Part shown: positions 42,778 to 50,911 of the stretch, piece by piece
Layout of the letters: each line of letters starts with the position of its first letter
Position numbering within the stretch: position 1 is the first letter of the stretch
DNA from: Nocardioides sp. NBC_00368
GTDB taxonomy: Bacteria > Actinomycetota > Actinomycetes > Propionibacteriales > Nocardioidaceae
Assembly: GCF_036090055.1 (NCBI RefSeq)
Contig: NZ_CP107970.1
Span: 5,725,001-5,789,000, forward strand
Reading direction: 5' to 3'
DNA length: 64,000 nt
The notes under the pieces: generated by a model
Told to the model about the DNA's origin: nothing
The model's input: the letters and a program-made list of their open reading frames with translations, nothing else
The model's database searches: none
Made by a program: the position numbers and the translations under genes

Positions 42778-44802
42778 ACGGACACCACGCCCTCCGAGCA
42801 GAGCCGCCCGGCGAAGGATCGCTCCTGGCTGATGCGGACGTACGCCGGCCACTCGACCGCCGAGGCGTCCAACGAGCTCTATCGCACCAACCTCGCCAAG
42901 GGGCAGACCGGTCTCTCGGTCGCCTTCGACCTGCCCACGCAGACCGGCTACGACCCCGACAGCGCCCTCGCCCGTGGCGAGGTCGGCAAGGTGGGCGTGC
43001 CGATCATGCACATGGGCGAGATGCGCAAGCTCTTCGACCAGATCCCGCTCACCGAGATGAACACCTCGATGACGATCAACGCGACCGCCATGTGGCTGCT
43101 CGCGATGTACCAGGTCGCCGCCGAGGAGCAGAACCCCGGGATGGACCCGGCCGAGGTGGCCGCCAAGCTGGCGGGCACCACCCAGAACGACATCATCAAG
43201 GAGTACCTGTCCCGGGGGACGTACGTCTTCCCGCCGGAGCACTCCCTGCGCCTGATCAGCGACATGATCGCCTACACGGTCCACCAGATCCCGAAGTGGA
43301 ACCCGATCAACATCTGCAGCTACCACCTGCAGGAGGCCGGCGCGACGCCGGTGCAGGAGATCGCCTACTCGATGTGCACCGCCATCTCGGTGCTCGACGC
43401 GGTCAAGGCCTCCGGTCAGGTCTCGGAGGAGGACTTCGGCAAGGTCGTCGGCCGGATCTCGTTCTTCGTGAACGCGGGCGTGCGGTTCGTCGAGGAGATG
43501 TGCAAGATGCGCGCCTTCGTCCAGCTGTGGGACGAGATCACCCGCGAGCGCTACGGCGTCGAGGACCCGAAGATGCGCCGCTTCCGCTACGGCGTGCAGG
43601 TCAACTCCCTCGGCCTGACCGAGGCGCAGCCGGAGAACAACGTGCAGCGCATCGTGCTCGAGATGCTCGCGGTGACGCTGTCCAAGAACGCGCGGGCGCG
43701 CGCGGTGCAGCTGCCCGCCTGGAACGAGGCCCTGGGCCTGCCGCGTCCGTGGGACCAGCAGTGGTCGCTGCGCCTGCAGCAGGTGCTGGCCTACGAGTCC
43801 GACCTGCTGGAGTACGGCGACCTCTTCGACGGCTCCCCGGTCGTGGAGGCCAAGGTGGCCGAGCTCGTGGCCGGCGCCAAGGAGGAGATCGACCGGGTCC
43901 AGGCCATGGGCGGCGCGATCGCCGCGGTCGACACCGGTTACATGAAGTCCGAGCTGGTCTCCTCGCACGCGCGCCGTCGCGCCGCGATCGAGGCCGGCGA
44001 GGAGATCATCGTGGGCGTCAACAAGTTCACGACGACCGAGCCGAGCCCGCTGACCGCCGACCTGGACGCGGCCATCATGGTCGCCGACCCCCGTGCCGAG
44101 GAGGCTGCCAAGGCCTCGCTCGAGGCGTGGAAGGCCGAGCGTGACGAGTCGGCCGTCTCCGAGGCGCTGGCCGCGCTGGCCGCCGCCGCGAAGACCGACG
44201 CCAACCTGATGGAGGCCACCCTGGCCGCCGCCCGTGCGGGCGCGACCACGGGGGAGTGGGCCGGCACCCTGCGCGAGGTCTTCGGCGAGTTCCGGGCACC
44301 CACCGGTGTCTCGGGCGCCGTCGGTGCCGCGGAGGCCGGCGCCGAGCTGGCGACCGTACGTGACCGGGTCAAGGCCACCGGCGAGGAGCTCGGTGTCAAG
44401 CTGCGCATGCTCGTCGGCAAGCCGGGCCTGGACGGCCACTCCAACGGCGCCGAGCAGGTCGCGGTGCGGGCCCGTGACGCCGGTTTCGAGGTCATCTACC
44501 AGGGCATCCGGCTCACCCCGGAGCAGATCGTCGCCGCGGCGGTCGCCGAGGACGTACACGTGGTCGGGCTCTCCATCCTCTCCGGCTCGCACATGTCGCT
44601 CGTGCCCTCGGTGGTCGACGGGCTTCGCGAGGCGGGTCTCGGTGACGTACCCGTCATCGTGGGTGGCATCGTGCCCGAGTCCGACGCCAAGGCGCTGCTC
44701 GCGTCGGGGGTCGCGGCGGTCTACACGCCCAAGGACTTCAGCCTCACCGAGATCATGGCCGACATCATCGAGGTCATCCGCAAGGCCAACGACCTCTCCT
44801 GA
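42775..44802 (+). CDS. meaA: Adenosylcobalamin-dependent acyl-CoA mutase, MeaA/ethylmalonyl-CoA mutase type
   Basis: 675 aa. The N-terminal barrel begins WLMRTYAGHSTAEASNELYR and contains GLSVAFDLPTQTGYDPDSAL, the signature of MeaA/ethylmalonyl-CoA mutase; methylmalonyl-CoA mutases instead read AFDLATHRGYD. NTSMTINATAMWLLAMYQVA follows. The C-terminal B12 domain has GKPGLDGHSNGAEQVA with the DxHxxG His ligand to cobalt. It would interconvert (2R)-ethylmalonyl-CoA and methylsuccinyl-CoA in the ethylmalonyl-CoA pathway. The companion crotonyl-CoA carboxylase/reductase is not in the window. A strong hairpin follows. Confidence 0.88.
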   Translation: MTDTTPSEQSRPAKDRSWLMRTYAGHSTAEASNELYRTNLAKGQTGLSVAFDLPTQTGYDPDSALARGEVGKVGVPIMHMGEMRKLFDQIPLTEMNTSMTINATAMWLLAMYQVAAEEQNPGMDPAEVAAKLAGTTQNDIIKEYLSRGTYVFPPEHSLRLISDMIAYTVHQIPKWNPINICSYHLQEAGATPVQEIAYSMCTAISVLDAVKASGQVSEEDFGKVVGRISFFVNAGVRFVEEMCKMRAFVQLWDEITRERYGVEDPKMRRFRYGVQVNSLGLTEAQPENNVQRIVLEMLAVTLSKNARARAVQLPAWNEALGLPRPWDQQWSLRLQQVLAYESDLLEYGDLFDGSPVVEAKVAELVAGAKEEIDRVQAMGGAIAAVDTGYMKSELVSSHARRRAAIEAGEEIIVGVNKFTTTEPSPLTADLDAAIMVADPRAEEAAKASLEAWKAERDESAVSEALAALAAAAKTDANLMEATLAAARAGATTGEWAGTLREVFGEFRAPTGVSGAVGAAEAGAELATVRDRVKATGEELGVKLRMLVGKPGLDGHSNGAEQVAVRARDAGFEVIYQGIRLTPEQIVAAAVAEDVHVVGLSILSGSHMSLVPSVVDGLREAGLGDVPVIVGGIVPESDAKALLASGVAAVYTPKDFSLTEIMADIIEVIRKANDLS

Positions 44803-44807
44803 GTCGA

Positions 44808-44852
44808 GGATCGACACGGCTCCCGAAAAAACTTCGGGAGCCGTGTCGATCC
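44808..44852 (+). terminator. Terminator of the meaA gene
   Basis: Perfect 20-bp arms (44808-44827 and 44833-44852) with a 5-nt A-rich loop, 6 nt after the stop. Confidence 0.85.
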
Positions 44853-44924
44853 GGGTGGGTGTCCATTCGTGAAAGGGGCAGAGGGAGGCGGACAGCGCCT
44901 CTCGCCACTTCACAGGAGTACGAG

Positions 44925-45365
44925 ATGTCCACGATCACCACCGCCCAGCAGACCTCCTCCACCCGCGCCGCCGGCTCGGCTCGCTCCGCTGCCCGCAAGT
45001 CGGTCTGGCTCCATGGCCTCGGCGCCACGGTCGTGGCCAGCGCGGTCGTCACCGTTCTCGCCGTCGTTGCCTCGGCGGCAGGGGTGAGCTTCGAGACCGC
45101 CAGCGGCACGATCCCGCTCGCCGGCTACGCCCAGCTGACCGCCTTCTTCTCGCTCATCGGGGTCGCGATGGCCGCGGTGCTGGCCCGTGTCGCCCGTCGC
45201 CCGCGGCGTACGTTCGTGGTCACCACCGTGGTGCTGACCGTCGCCTCGCTCGTCCCCGACGTGACCTTCGGTTTCGACGCCGCCAGCGCGGTCGTCCTGA
45301 TGCTCCTCCACGTCGTCGCCGCCGCCATCGTCATCCCGGTGCTGGCTCGTCGTCTCGCCGCGTGA
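44925..45365 (+). CDS. DUF6069-like four-helix membrane protein
   Basis: 146 aa. A Ser/Thr/Ala-rich N-terminus is followed by four predicted membrane helices; the segments IPLAGYAQLTAFFSLIGVAM and ARVARRPRRTFVVTTVVLTV with SLVPDVTFGFDAA match what I recall of DUF6069 proteins of actinobacteria. Function unknown. ATG 44925 has ACAGGAG 6 nt upstream. Its stop is followed by the long palindrome at 45393-45464. Confidence 0.68.
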   Translation: MSTITTAQQTSSTRAAGSARSAARKSVWLHGLGATVVASAVVTVLAVVASAAGVSFETASGTIPLAGYAQLTAFFSLIGVAMAAVLARVARRPRRTFVVTTVVLTVASLVPDVTFGFDAASAVVLMLLHVVAAAIVIPVLARRLAA

Positions 45366-45392
45366 CCGGTGAGGTCTGCCGACGGCTGCATC

Positions 45393-45464
45393 GTGTAACA
45401 CGTCGTTCGTAGGACTGTCCGGTCGTTCCAGACGACCACACAGTCCTACGAACGACGTGTTACA
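45393..45464. repeat. Long palindrome, family B copy 2
   Basis: 72 bp; outer arms of about 26 bp (GTGTAACACGTCGTTCGTAG and its complement) are nearly perfect and an inner stem GGTCGT/ACGACC adds to it. Close relative of 36969-37041. It lies after the DUF6069-like gene and 12 bp before the -10 box of the next gene. Confidence 0.85.
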
Positions 45465-45488
45465 TGCGCGCCGGGTAGCCTGCCGCGC

Positions 45489-46370
45489 ATGCGGGTAACG
45501 GTGGTTGGAGCCGGAGTCATCGGACTCTCGTGCGCGGTGCGGTTGCTGGAGGCCGGTCACGAGGTGAGCGTGATCGGCCGGGAGCGGACGACCGGGACGA
45601 CCTCGGCGGTGGCCGGTGGGTTCTGGTTCCCCTACCTTGCCGAGCCGCGCGAGCGGGTGACAGCCTGGGCCGCCGAGACCTTCCTGGAGCTCGCCCGGCT
45701 GGCCCGTGAGGAGCCCGAGGCCGGCGTACGTATGGTCCACGGCACCCAGCACAACCCGGGGACCGACCTGTGGTGGGCCGCGCCGCTCACCGACCTGACC
45801 GTCGGCGAGGGCCGCGCCGAGTTCACCGTCCCGATCGCCGAGATGCCGGTCTACCTGCCGTGGCTCGAGCGGAAGGTCATCGAGGCCGGCGGGAGCATCA
45901 CCACCGGGACGGTCGACGACCTGGAGAGCCTGGACGCCGACGTCGTGGTCAACGCGACCGGCCTCGGCGCGCGCGAGCTGGTCGGCGACACCAGCCTCTA
46001 CCCGGTCCAGGGCCAGATCGTCATCCTCGAACCCGGCGCCACCGAGGAGTGGCTGGAGGCCGAGGGCGAGGAGCCCTCCTACGTCTTCCCGCGCGGCAGG
46101 GACACCGTGGTCGGAGGTACGTCGGTGCCGCACGCCTGGGACCAGAGCCCGGACCCGCGTACGGCTGAGCGGATCCTCGCCGACGCCACCGCCGCCATGC
46201 CGGAGATCGCGAACGTCGAGGTCAGGGGCCACAAGGTCGGCCTCCGGCCGGCCCGCTCCTCGGTCCGGCTGGAGCGCGAGGGACGGGTCGTTCACTGCTA
46301 CGGCCACGGCGGTGCCGGGGTGACCCTGAGCTGGGGCTGCGCCACCGAGGTGGCCGCGCTCGTGAAGTAA
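45489..46370 (+). CDS. FAD-dependent D-amino-acid-oxidase-like protein
   Basis: 293 aa DAAO-family flavoprotein. The FAD loop is VVGAGVIGLSCAVRLLEAGH; AVAGGFWFPYLAEPRER, VVNATGLGARELVGD, PVQGQIVILEP and the C-terminal GLRPARSSVRLE ... CYGHGGAGVTLSWGCA are all typical. DAAO deaminates D-amino acids to keto acids with release of hydrogen peroxide; the C-terminus is shorter than the eukaryotic enzyme and lacks a peroxisome signal. TAGCCT (45476-45481) is 7 nt before ATG 45489, so the mRNA should be leaderless. Confidence 0.85.
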   Translation: MRVTVVGAGVIGLSCAVRLLEAGHEVSVIGRERTTGTTSAVAGGFWFPYLAEPRERVTAWAAETFLELARLAREEPEAGVRMVHGTQHNPGTDLWWAAPLTDLTVGEGRAEFTVPIAEMPVYLPWLERKVIEAGGSITTGTVDDLESLDADVVVNATGLGARELVGDTSLYPVQGQIVILEPGATEEWLEAEGEEPSYVFPRGRDTVVGGTSVPHAWDQSPDPRTAERILADATAAMPEIANVEVRGHKVGLRPARSSVRLEREGRVVHCYGHGGAGVTLSWGCATEVAALVK

Positions 46371-46390
46371 GGCTCGCCTAACTCTGCTGT

Positions 46391-46405
46391 TACCCTTCGA
46401 GCGTG
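46391..46405 (+). promoter_or_regulatory. Leaderless promoter of the 58-aa gene
   Basis: TACCCT (46391-46396) lies 6 nt before GTG 46403; there is no ribosome site. Confidence 0.5.
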
Positions 46406-46579
46406 GGCAAGAAGAGGAAACCTCCCAAGACGGAGTGCTGCGTGTCGAAGTCGCGGTGCAAGCGGTGTCCGATCCGCATGCTCAAGGAGGGCACCCTGCC
46501 CGAGGGGATGACGGTCAAGAAGCGCCGTCTGGTGACCCTCGACGGCAAGCCGGTCAAGAAGAAGCACCTGGCTGCTTGA
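46403..46579 (+). CDS. Small Lys/Arg/Cys-rich protein, 58 aa
   Basis: The frame runs from GTG 46403 to TGA 46577-46579. The protein begins MGKKRKPPKTECCVSKSRCK and continues with RCPIRMLKEGTLPEGMTVKK, ending KPVKKKHLAA. Four cysteines in the order CC-x6-C-x2-C could hold a zinc; the rest is strongly basic, which suits nucleic-acid or ribosome binding. No family recognised. Support for it being real: a leaderless -10 at the right distance, codon choice strongly G/C at third positions, and a defined place between two independent genes. Too short for usual gene-calling cut-offs. Confidence 0.6.
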   Translation: MGKKRKPPKTECCVSKSRCKRCPIRMLKEGTLPEGMTVKKRRLVTLDGKPVKKKHLAA

Positions 46580-46661
46580 CGGGAAAGGCGCCGCCAAGTT
46601 GTGCGCGAGGTGGTAGGAATTGCTTTGCAGTCGATTACCTACTCGTGCAAGGACGTTACCG

Positions 46662-48500
46662 ATGCCTCACGCCACCCGCCGCTCTGTCCTGTCCGGTGCT
46701 GCTGTCACGGGCGCCGCGGCGCTGAGCGCTGCCGGCTACACCGCCACCCCGGCCCATGGTGCGAACGGCGCGGGGAAGGGTGACACGGTCCGGCTGACCG
46801 TGCTCGGCACGACCGACCTGCACGGCAACGTCTTCAACTGGGACTACTACAAGAACGCCGAGTTCTCGAACAGCGCCGGCAACGAGATCGGCGTCGCCAA
46901 GGTCAAGACGCTGATCGATGCCGTGCGCGAGGAGCGACGCGGCGAGCCGATCCTCACGATCGATGCCGGTGACACCATCCAGGGCACCCCGCTGGCCTAC
47001 TACTACGCCCGGATCGACCCGATCACCGAGGGCGCGATCCACCCGATGGCGCGGGCGATGAACCTGGTCGGCTACGACGCCGCGGCCCTGGGCAACCACG
47101 AGTTCAACTACGGCATCGACACGATCCGGAAGTTCGAGGAGCAGGTGAACTTCCCGATGCTCGGCGCCAACGCGGTCGACCCGTCGACCAAGCTGCCGGT
47201 CTTCCCGCCCTACATCATCAAGGACTACGACCTCGGCCGCGGCCGCCGCCTCCGGGTGGGCGTGCTCGGTCTGACCAACCCCGGCATCGCGATCTGGGAC
47301 AAGGCCAACGTCGAGGGGAAGATGGAGTTCCCGGGGCTGGTCGAGCAGGCCAAGATCTTCGTGCCCGAGCTCAAGAAGGCCGGCTGCGGCCTGGTCATCA
47401 TCAGCGCTCACTCCGGTGCCGACACCTCCAGCTCCTACGGTGACGAACTGCCCCCGGAGAACGCCTCCACCCTGGTCGCCGAGCAGGTGCCGGGCGTCGA
47501 TGCGATCCTCGTCGGTCACGCCCACCGGGAGATCACCCAGCGCTACGTCACCAACACCGAGACCGGCAAGCAGGTGCTGCTGACCGAGCCGCTCTACTGG
47601 GGAATGCGCGTCTCCGTGATGGACCTGGTCGTACGCCGCGAGAAGCGCCACGGCCGGCCCCGATGGATTCTCGAGTCCGCGACCTCGCAGACGCTCAACT
47701 CCAACACCGTCGACCCCGACCCGGAGGTCTCGGCCGCCGTGCAGGAGCAGCACGACGTGGTCATCGACTACGTCAACTCCGTCGTCGGCACCTCGGCGGT
47801 GGAGATGCTGGCCGCGCGGGCGGTCGTGGAGGACGTACCGATCATCGACTTCGTCAACTTCGTCCAGGCCGACGCGGTCAAGGCGGCGCTCACCGGCTCC
47901 GACGCGGAGCTGCCGGTCATCTCGATCGCGGCCCCGTTCAGCCGCGCGGCGGCCTTCCCTGCGGGGGAGGTGACCGTACGCGACGTCGCCGGTCTCTACA
48001 TCTACGACAACACCCTGATGGCGGTGCGCATCACCGGCGCCCAGCTCAAGGACTACCTCGAGTTCTCTGCGCGCTACTTCAAGCAGGTCAGCGGCACCGG
48101 TCCGTTCCCGATCGACCAGGTGACCAACGCCCCGACCGACACCGCGCCCAACGGCACGCCCGACTACAACTTCGACACGATCGCCGGCCTGGACGCGCCG
48201 CTGACCTACGACATCGACATCTCGCTGCCGGTGGGCTCGCGGATCACCAACCTCGCCTACGACGGCGTCGCGGTCAGCGATGCGCAGGAGTTCGTGCTCG
48301 CGGTCAACAACTACCGCCAGTCCGGTGGTGGCGGCTTCCCGCACGTCACCGACGCCACGGTGGTCTACAACCAGCAGGTCGAGATCCGGCAGCTGCTCAT
48401 CGACTGGGTCACCGCCAACCAGGTCATCGACCCCGCCGCCTTCGCCTCGGTCGACTGGCGCCTCGTCTCCGGCGGCGAGCCGATCACGGTCAACTCCTGA
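46662..48500 (+). CDS. Tat-exported 2',3'-cyclic-nucleotide phosphodiesterase/5'-nucleotidase family protein
   Basis: 612 aa. A twin-arginine signal (TRRSVLSGAAVTGAAALSAA) opens the protein. The metallophosphatase domain shows TTDLHGNVFNWDYY, DAGDTIQGTPLAYY, GNHEFNYG and VGHAHREI; the C-terminal nucleotide-binding domain (about 370-600) has NNYRQSGGGGFP. The family scavenges phosphate and nucleosides from extracellular nucleotides. The NWDYY after the DLHG motif points to the CpdB branch (2',3'-cyclic nucleotide phosphodiesterase/3'-nucleotidase). ATG 46662 has AAGGA 8 nt upstream and begins the signal cleanly. Confidence 0.88.
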   Translation: MPHATRRSVLSGAAVTGAAALSAAGYTATPAHGANGAGKGDTVRLTVLGTTDLHGNVFNWDYYKNAEFSNSAGNEIGVAKVKTLIDAVREERRGEPILTIDAGDTIQGTPLAYYYARIDPITEGAIHPMARAMNLVGYDAAALGNHEFNYGIDTIRKFEEQVNFPMLGANAVDPSTKLPVFPPYIIKDYDLGRGRRLRVGVLGLTNPGIAIWDKANVEGKMEFPGLVEQAKIFVPELKKAGCGLVIISAHSGADTSSSYGDELPPENASTLVAEQVPGVDAILVGHAHREITQRYVTNTETGKQVLLTEPLYWGMRVSVMDLVVRREKRHGRPRWILESATSQTLNSNTVDPDPEVSAAVQEQHDVVIDYVNSVVGTSAVEMLAARAVVEDVPIIDFVNFVQADAVKAALTGSDAELPVISIAAPFSRAAAFPAGEVTVRDVAGLYIYDNTLMAVRITGAQLKDYLEFSARYFKQVSGTGPFPIDQVTNAPTDTAPNGTPDYNFDTIAGLDAPLTYDIDISLPVGSRITNLAYDGVAVSDAQEFVLAVNNYRQSGGGGFPHVTDATVVYNQQVEIRQLLIDWVTANQVIDPAAFASVDWRLVSGGEPITVNS

Positions 48501-48525
48501 CCGCCGAGTCGGCTCGTCGGGTCAG
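48497..48525. terminator. Probable bidirectional hairpin over convergent stops
   Basis: CTGACC (48497-48502) pairs with GGTCAG (48520-48525), with a smaller GCCGA/CGGC stem inside; both stop codons are in the stem. Confidence 0.4.
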
Positions 48526-48797
48526 CGGGGGTTGATCCAGTTGAGCAGCTGACTCATCGAGATCAGCAGGTCGTCCAGCCGCCGCTCGACGCTGTCCAGA
48601 CGCGCGTTGACGCTGTCGATCGCGGCATCGGTGCGCTCCATCCGGCCCTTGATCGCATGGAACTCCGCCGTGTGCATCTGCTGCATCGTCAGGAGATCGA
48701 TCATGATCGCCTCGACGTCGCTCACGGACAGGCGGCCCCCAACGCCATGCCCCGAGTAGTTCATGGACATGGCGTGAATCTTGTCACGCAGTTCCAT
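48522..48797 (-). CDS. Small coiled-coil protein, unknown function
   Basis: 91 aa. After an N-terminal MELRDKIHAMSMNYSG the protein is helical; residues about 45-85 (GRMERTDAAIDSVNARLDSV ... RRLDDLLISMSQLLNW) have a heptad pattern predicting a coiled coil. No family recognised. The ATG at 48797 is preceded by the dyad GCGAAAC...GTTTCGC (about 48798-48823), which contains a TACGTT box on the minus strand. An in-frame ATG at residue 10 is an alternative start. Confidence 0.6.
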   Translation of the reverse strand: MELRDKIHAMSMNYSGHGVGGRLSVSDVEAIMIDLLTMQQMHTAEFHAIKGRMERTDAAIDSVNARLDSVERRLDDLLISMSQLLNWINPR

Positions 48798-48859
48798 GCG
48801 AAACGTATGGAATGGTGTTTCGCCGACGTGAACTTGCCTGACCGTGCACCAACTGTTGG

Positions 48860-49534
48860 TCAGAAGAGTCTCTCGGTCGGGTCGTCGAGGCCGCGGAGCG
48901 CGTCGTAGTCGACGATTGCGCAGGTGATCCCGCGGTCTTCGGCGAGCACACGGGCCTGCGGTTTGATGGCCTGGGCTGCGAAGATGCCGCGCACCGGGGC
49001 CAGCAGCGGGTCGCGGTTGAGCAGCTCGAGATAGCGGGTCAGCTGCTCGACCCCGTCGATCTCACCGCGTCGCTTGATCTCGACGGCGACCGACCTCCCG
49101 TCGGCGTCGCGGCACATCAGGTCGACCGGACCGATCGCGGTCGGGTACTCGCGGCGCACCAGGGTCAGGCCTTCGCCCAGCGTCGCCGGGTGATCGGCGA
49201 GCAGCTCCTGGAGGTGTTTCTCGACCCCGTCCTTCTGCAGACCGGGGTCGACGCCCAGGTCGTGCGACGTCTCGTGGTGGATCTCGTCGATCAGGATCCG
49301 CAGGGTGTCGTCCGTCTTGGATGTCACCGTCCACTCGATCCGGCCGTCGTCGGACTTGCCCTCCGAGAGGGTGCACGGCGGCGACATCCAGTTGAGAGGC
49401 TTGTAGGAGCCCCCGTCGGAGTGGACCAGCACCGATCCGTCGGCCTTGAGCATCAACACCCTGGTGGCCATCGGGAGGTGGGCGGTGAGCCGCCCCGCGT
49501 AGTCGACCTGGCAGGTGGCAACGACGAGTCTCAC
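48860..49534 (-). CDS. nucS: Mismatch-specific endonuclease NucS
   Basis: 224 aa. N-terminal DNA-binding barrel (VRLVVATCQVDYAGRLTAHL) and C-terminal restriction-endonuclease-like domain with GPVDLMCRDADGRSVAVEIK (catalytic Asp and ExK). It cuts both strands at G-T and related mismatches in the non-canonical actinobacterial mismatch-repair pathway that replaces MutSL. The final ERLF resembles the beta-clamp-binding tail of NucS. GTG 49534 is preferred to ATG 49552 because a minus-strand TACGTT box lies 6 nt before it, homology starts there and the length matches the family. Confidence 0.92.
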   Translation of the reverse strand: MRLVVATCQVDYAGRLTAHLPMATRVLMLKADGSVLVHSDGGSYKPLNWMSPPCTLSEGKSDDGRIEWTVTSKTDDTLRILIDEIHHETSHDLGVDPGLQKDGVEKHLQELLADHPATLGEGLTLVRREYPTAIGPVDLMCRDADGRSVAVEIKRRGEIDGVEQLTRYLELLNRDPLLAPVRGIFAAQAIKPQARVLAEDRGITCAIVDYDALRGLDDPTERLF

Positions 49535-49622
49535 CGGGAGAACGTATCGCATGGGTCCATGTGAGCAGCGTCACGCCACCAGGGGTTACTCATGGGTAAT
49601 AAATTTGGCAGTCTTCCGTCGC

Positions 49623-50789
49623 ATGACGGTTTCGACTCAGGGTTCCATCCACGACGTGCTCGTACTGCCCTACCTCAACCACGCGATTCGCATGCTCGAG
49701 TCGGGCTACGCCACCGCCACCGACATCGACAACGCCATGCGTTTCGGCTGCGGCTACCCCCAGGGACCGCTGGCCACGGTCGACGAGATCGGCGCCTCCG
49801 TCGTACGCGACGCGCTGCTCGCCCGCTTCGAGGAGACCGGCGACAACCTGCACAAGCCCGCCGACCTGCTCACTCAGATCTCCGACGAGTCCGGGTCGTT
49901 CACCGGCGCAGCCGGGGACCACGTACGGGCTCCGGAGCTGCGCCACACGATCGAGAAGATCGGCGTGGTCGGCACCGGCACCATGGCTTCCGGCATCGTC
50001 CAGGTCTTCGCCCAGGCGGGCTATGACGTCCTCTTCGTCGGCCGCTCGCAGGAGAAGCTCGACGGAGTCGTCGCCGGGATCACCAAGTCGCTCGACAAGG
50101 CGATCGCCAAGGGCCGCTCGGACGAGGCGACCAAGGCCGCCGTGCTCGGCCGGCTCACCGGGAGCACCTCGCGCGAGGACCTCGGCGAGGCCGACCTGAT
50201 CGTCGAGGGCATCGCCGAGGACCTCGAGGTCAAGACCGAGCTCTTCAAGGACCTCGACCGGATCGCCAAGCCCGGCGCCATCCTGGCCACGACCACCAGC
50301 TCGATGCCGATCACCGAGCTCGCCAAGGTCACCGCGCGCCCCGGCGACGTCATCGGGATGCACTTCTTCAACCCCGCGCCGGTCATGAAGCTCGTCGAGG
50401 TGGTCACCACCGACCTCACCTCGGCCGAGGTCGACGAGACCGTGCGCGCGCTGTCCACGGCGGTCAAGAAGGTGCCGGTCTCCTGCGGCGACCGCTCCGG
50501 CTTCATCGTCAACGCCCTGCTGTTCCCCTACCTGAACGACGCCGTCAAGCTGCACGAGTCCGGCGTCGCCATGGACGAGATCGACGCCGCGATCAAGGAG
50601 TCCGCCAAGTTCCCGATGGGCCCCTTCGAGCTCCTCGACGTCGTCGGCAACGACGTCTCCCTGGCGATCCAGTCCGAGCTCCGCAGCGAGTTCGGCGAGC
50701 CCGGCTTCGACCCCGCGCCTCTTCTGGTCCAGAAGGTCCAGGAGGGCAAGCTCGGCCGCAAGACCGGCGAGGGCTTCCACACCTACTGA
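49623..50789 (+). CDS. 3-hydroxyacyl-CoA dehydrogenase with a headless N-terminal second module
   Basis: 388 aa. Residues about 1-110 (VLVLPYLNHAIRMLESGYAT, DIDNAMRFGCGYPQGPLA) match only the C-terminal helical half of a 3HCDH module, without its NAD-binding half. Residues about 112-388 are a complete module: GVVGTGTMASGIVQVFAQAG (NAD loop), MHFFNPAPVMKLVEVV (catalytic His), SGFIVNALLFPYLNDAVKL. It oxidises or reduces (S)-3-hydroxyacyl-CoA. It is nearly collinear with the rear two-thirds of the tandem gene at 51481, so it looks like a truncated paralogue. ATG 49623 has no good ribosome site. Confidence 0.8.
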   Translation: MTVSTQGSIHDVLVLPYLNHAIRMLESGYATATDIDNAMRFGCGYPQGPLATVDEIGASVVRDALLARFEETGDNLHKPADLLTQISDESGSFTGAAGDHVRAPELRHTIEKIGVVGTGTMASGIVQVFAQAGYDVLFVGRSQEKLDGVVAGITKSLDKAIAKGRSDEATKAAVLGRLTGSTSREDLGEADLIVEGIAEDLEVKTELFKDLDRIAKPGAILATTTSSMPITELAKVTARPGDVIGMHFFNPAPVMKLVEVVTTDLTSAEVDETVRALSTAVKKVPVSCGDRSGFIVNALLFPYLNDAVKLHESGVAMDEIDAAIKESAKFPMGPFELLDVVGNDVSLAIQSELRSEFGEPGFDPAPLLVQKVQEGKLGRKTGEGFHTY

Positions 50790-50799
50790 TCCAGCCCGG

Positions 50800-50911
50800 C
50801 CGAGGCGTCACGTACGTCGGTCGAGGCGTCACCTACGCGAATCGAGTCGTCACCCCGGTGACGGCTCGATTCGCCTGTCCGACGCCTCGGCCTGCGGGGG
50901 TGACGCCTCGG
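50800..50911. repeat. 112-bp long palindrome with internal direct repeats
   Basis: Outer arms begin CCGAGGCGTCAC and close GTGACGCCTCGG. GAGGCGTCAC is also directly repeated inside the left arm (50802 and 50823), and the core is CGAATCGAGTCGTCACC/GGTGACGGCTCGATTCG. It lies between the convergent dehydrogenase and SRPBCC genes. Confidence 0.75.
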
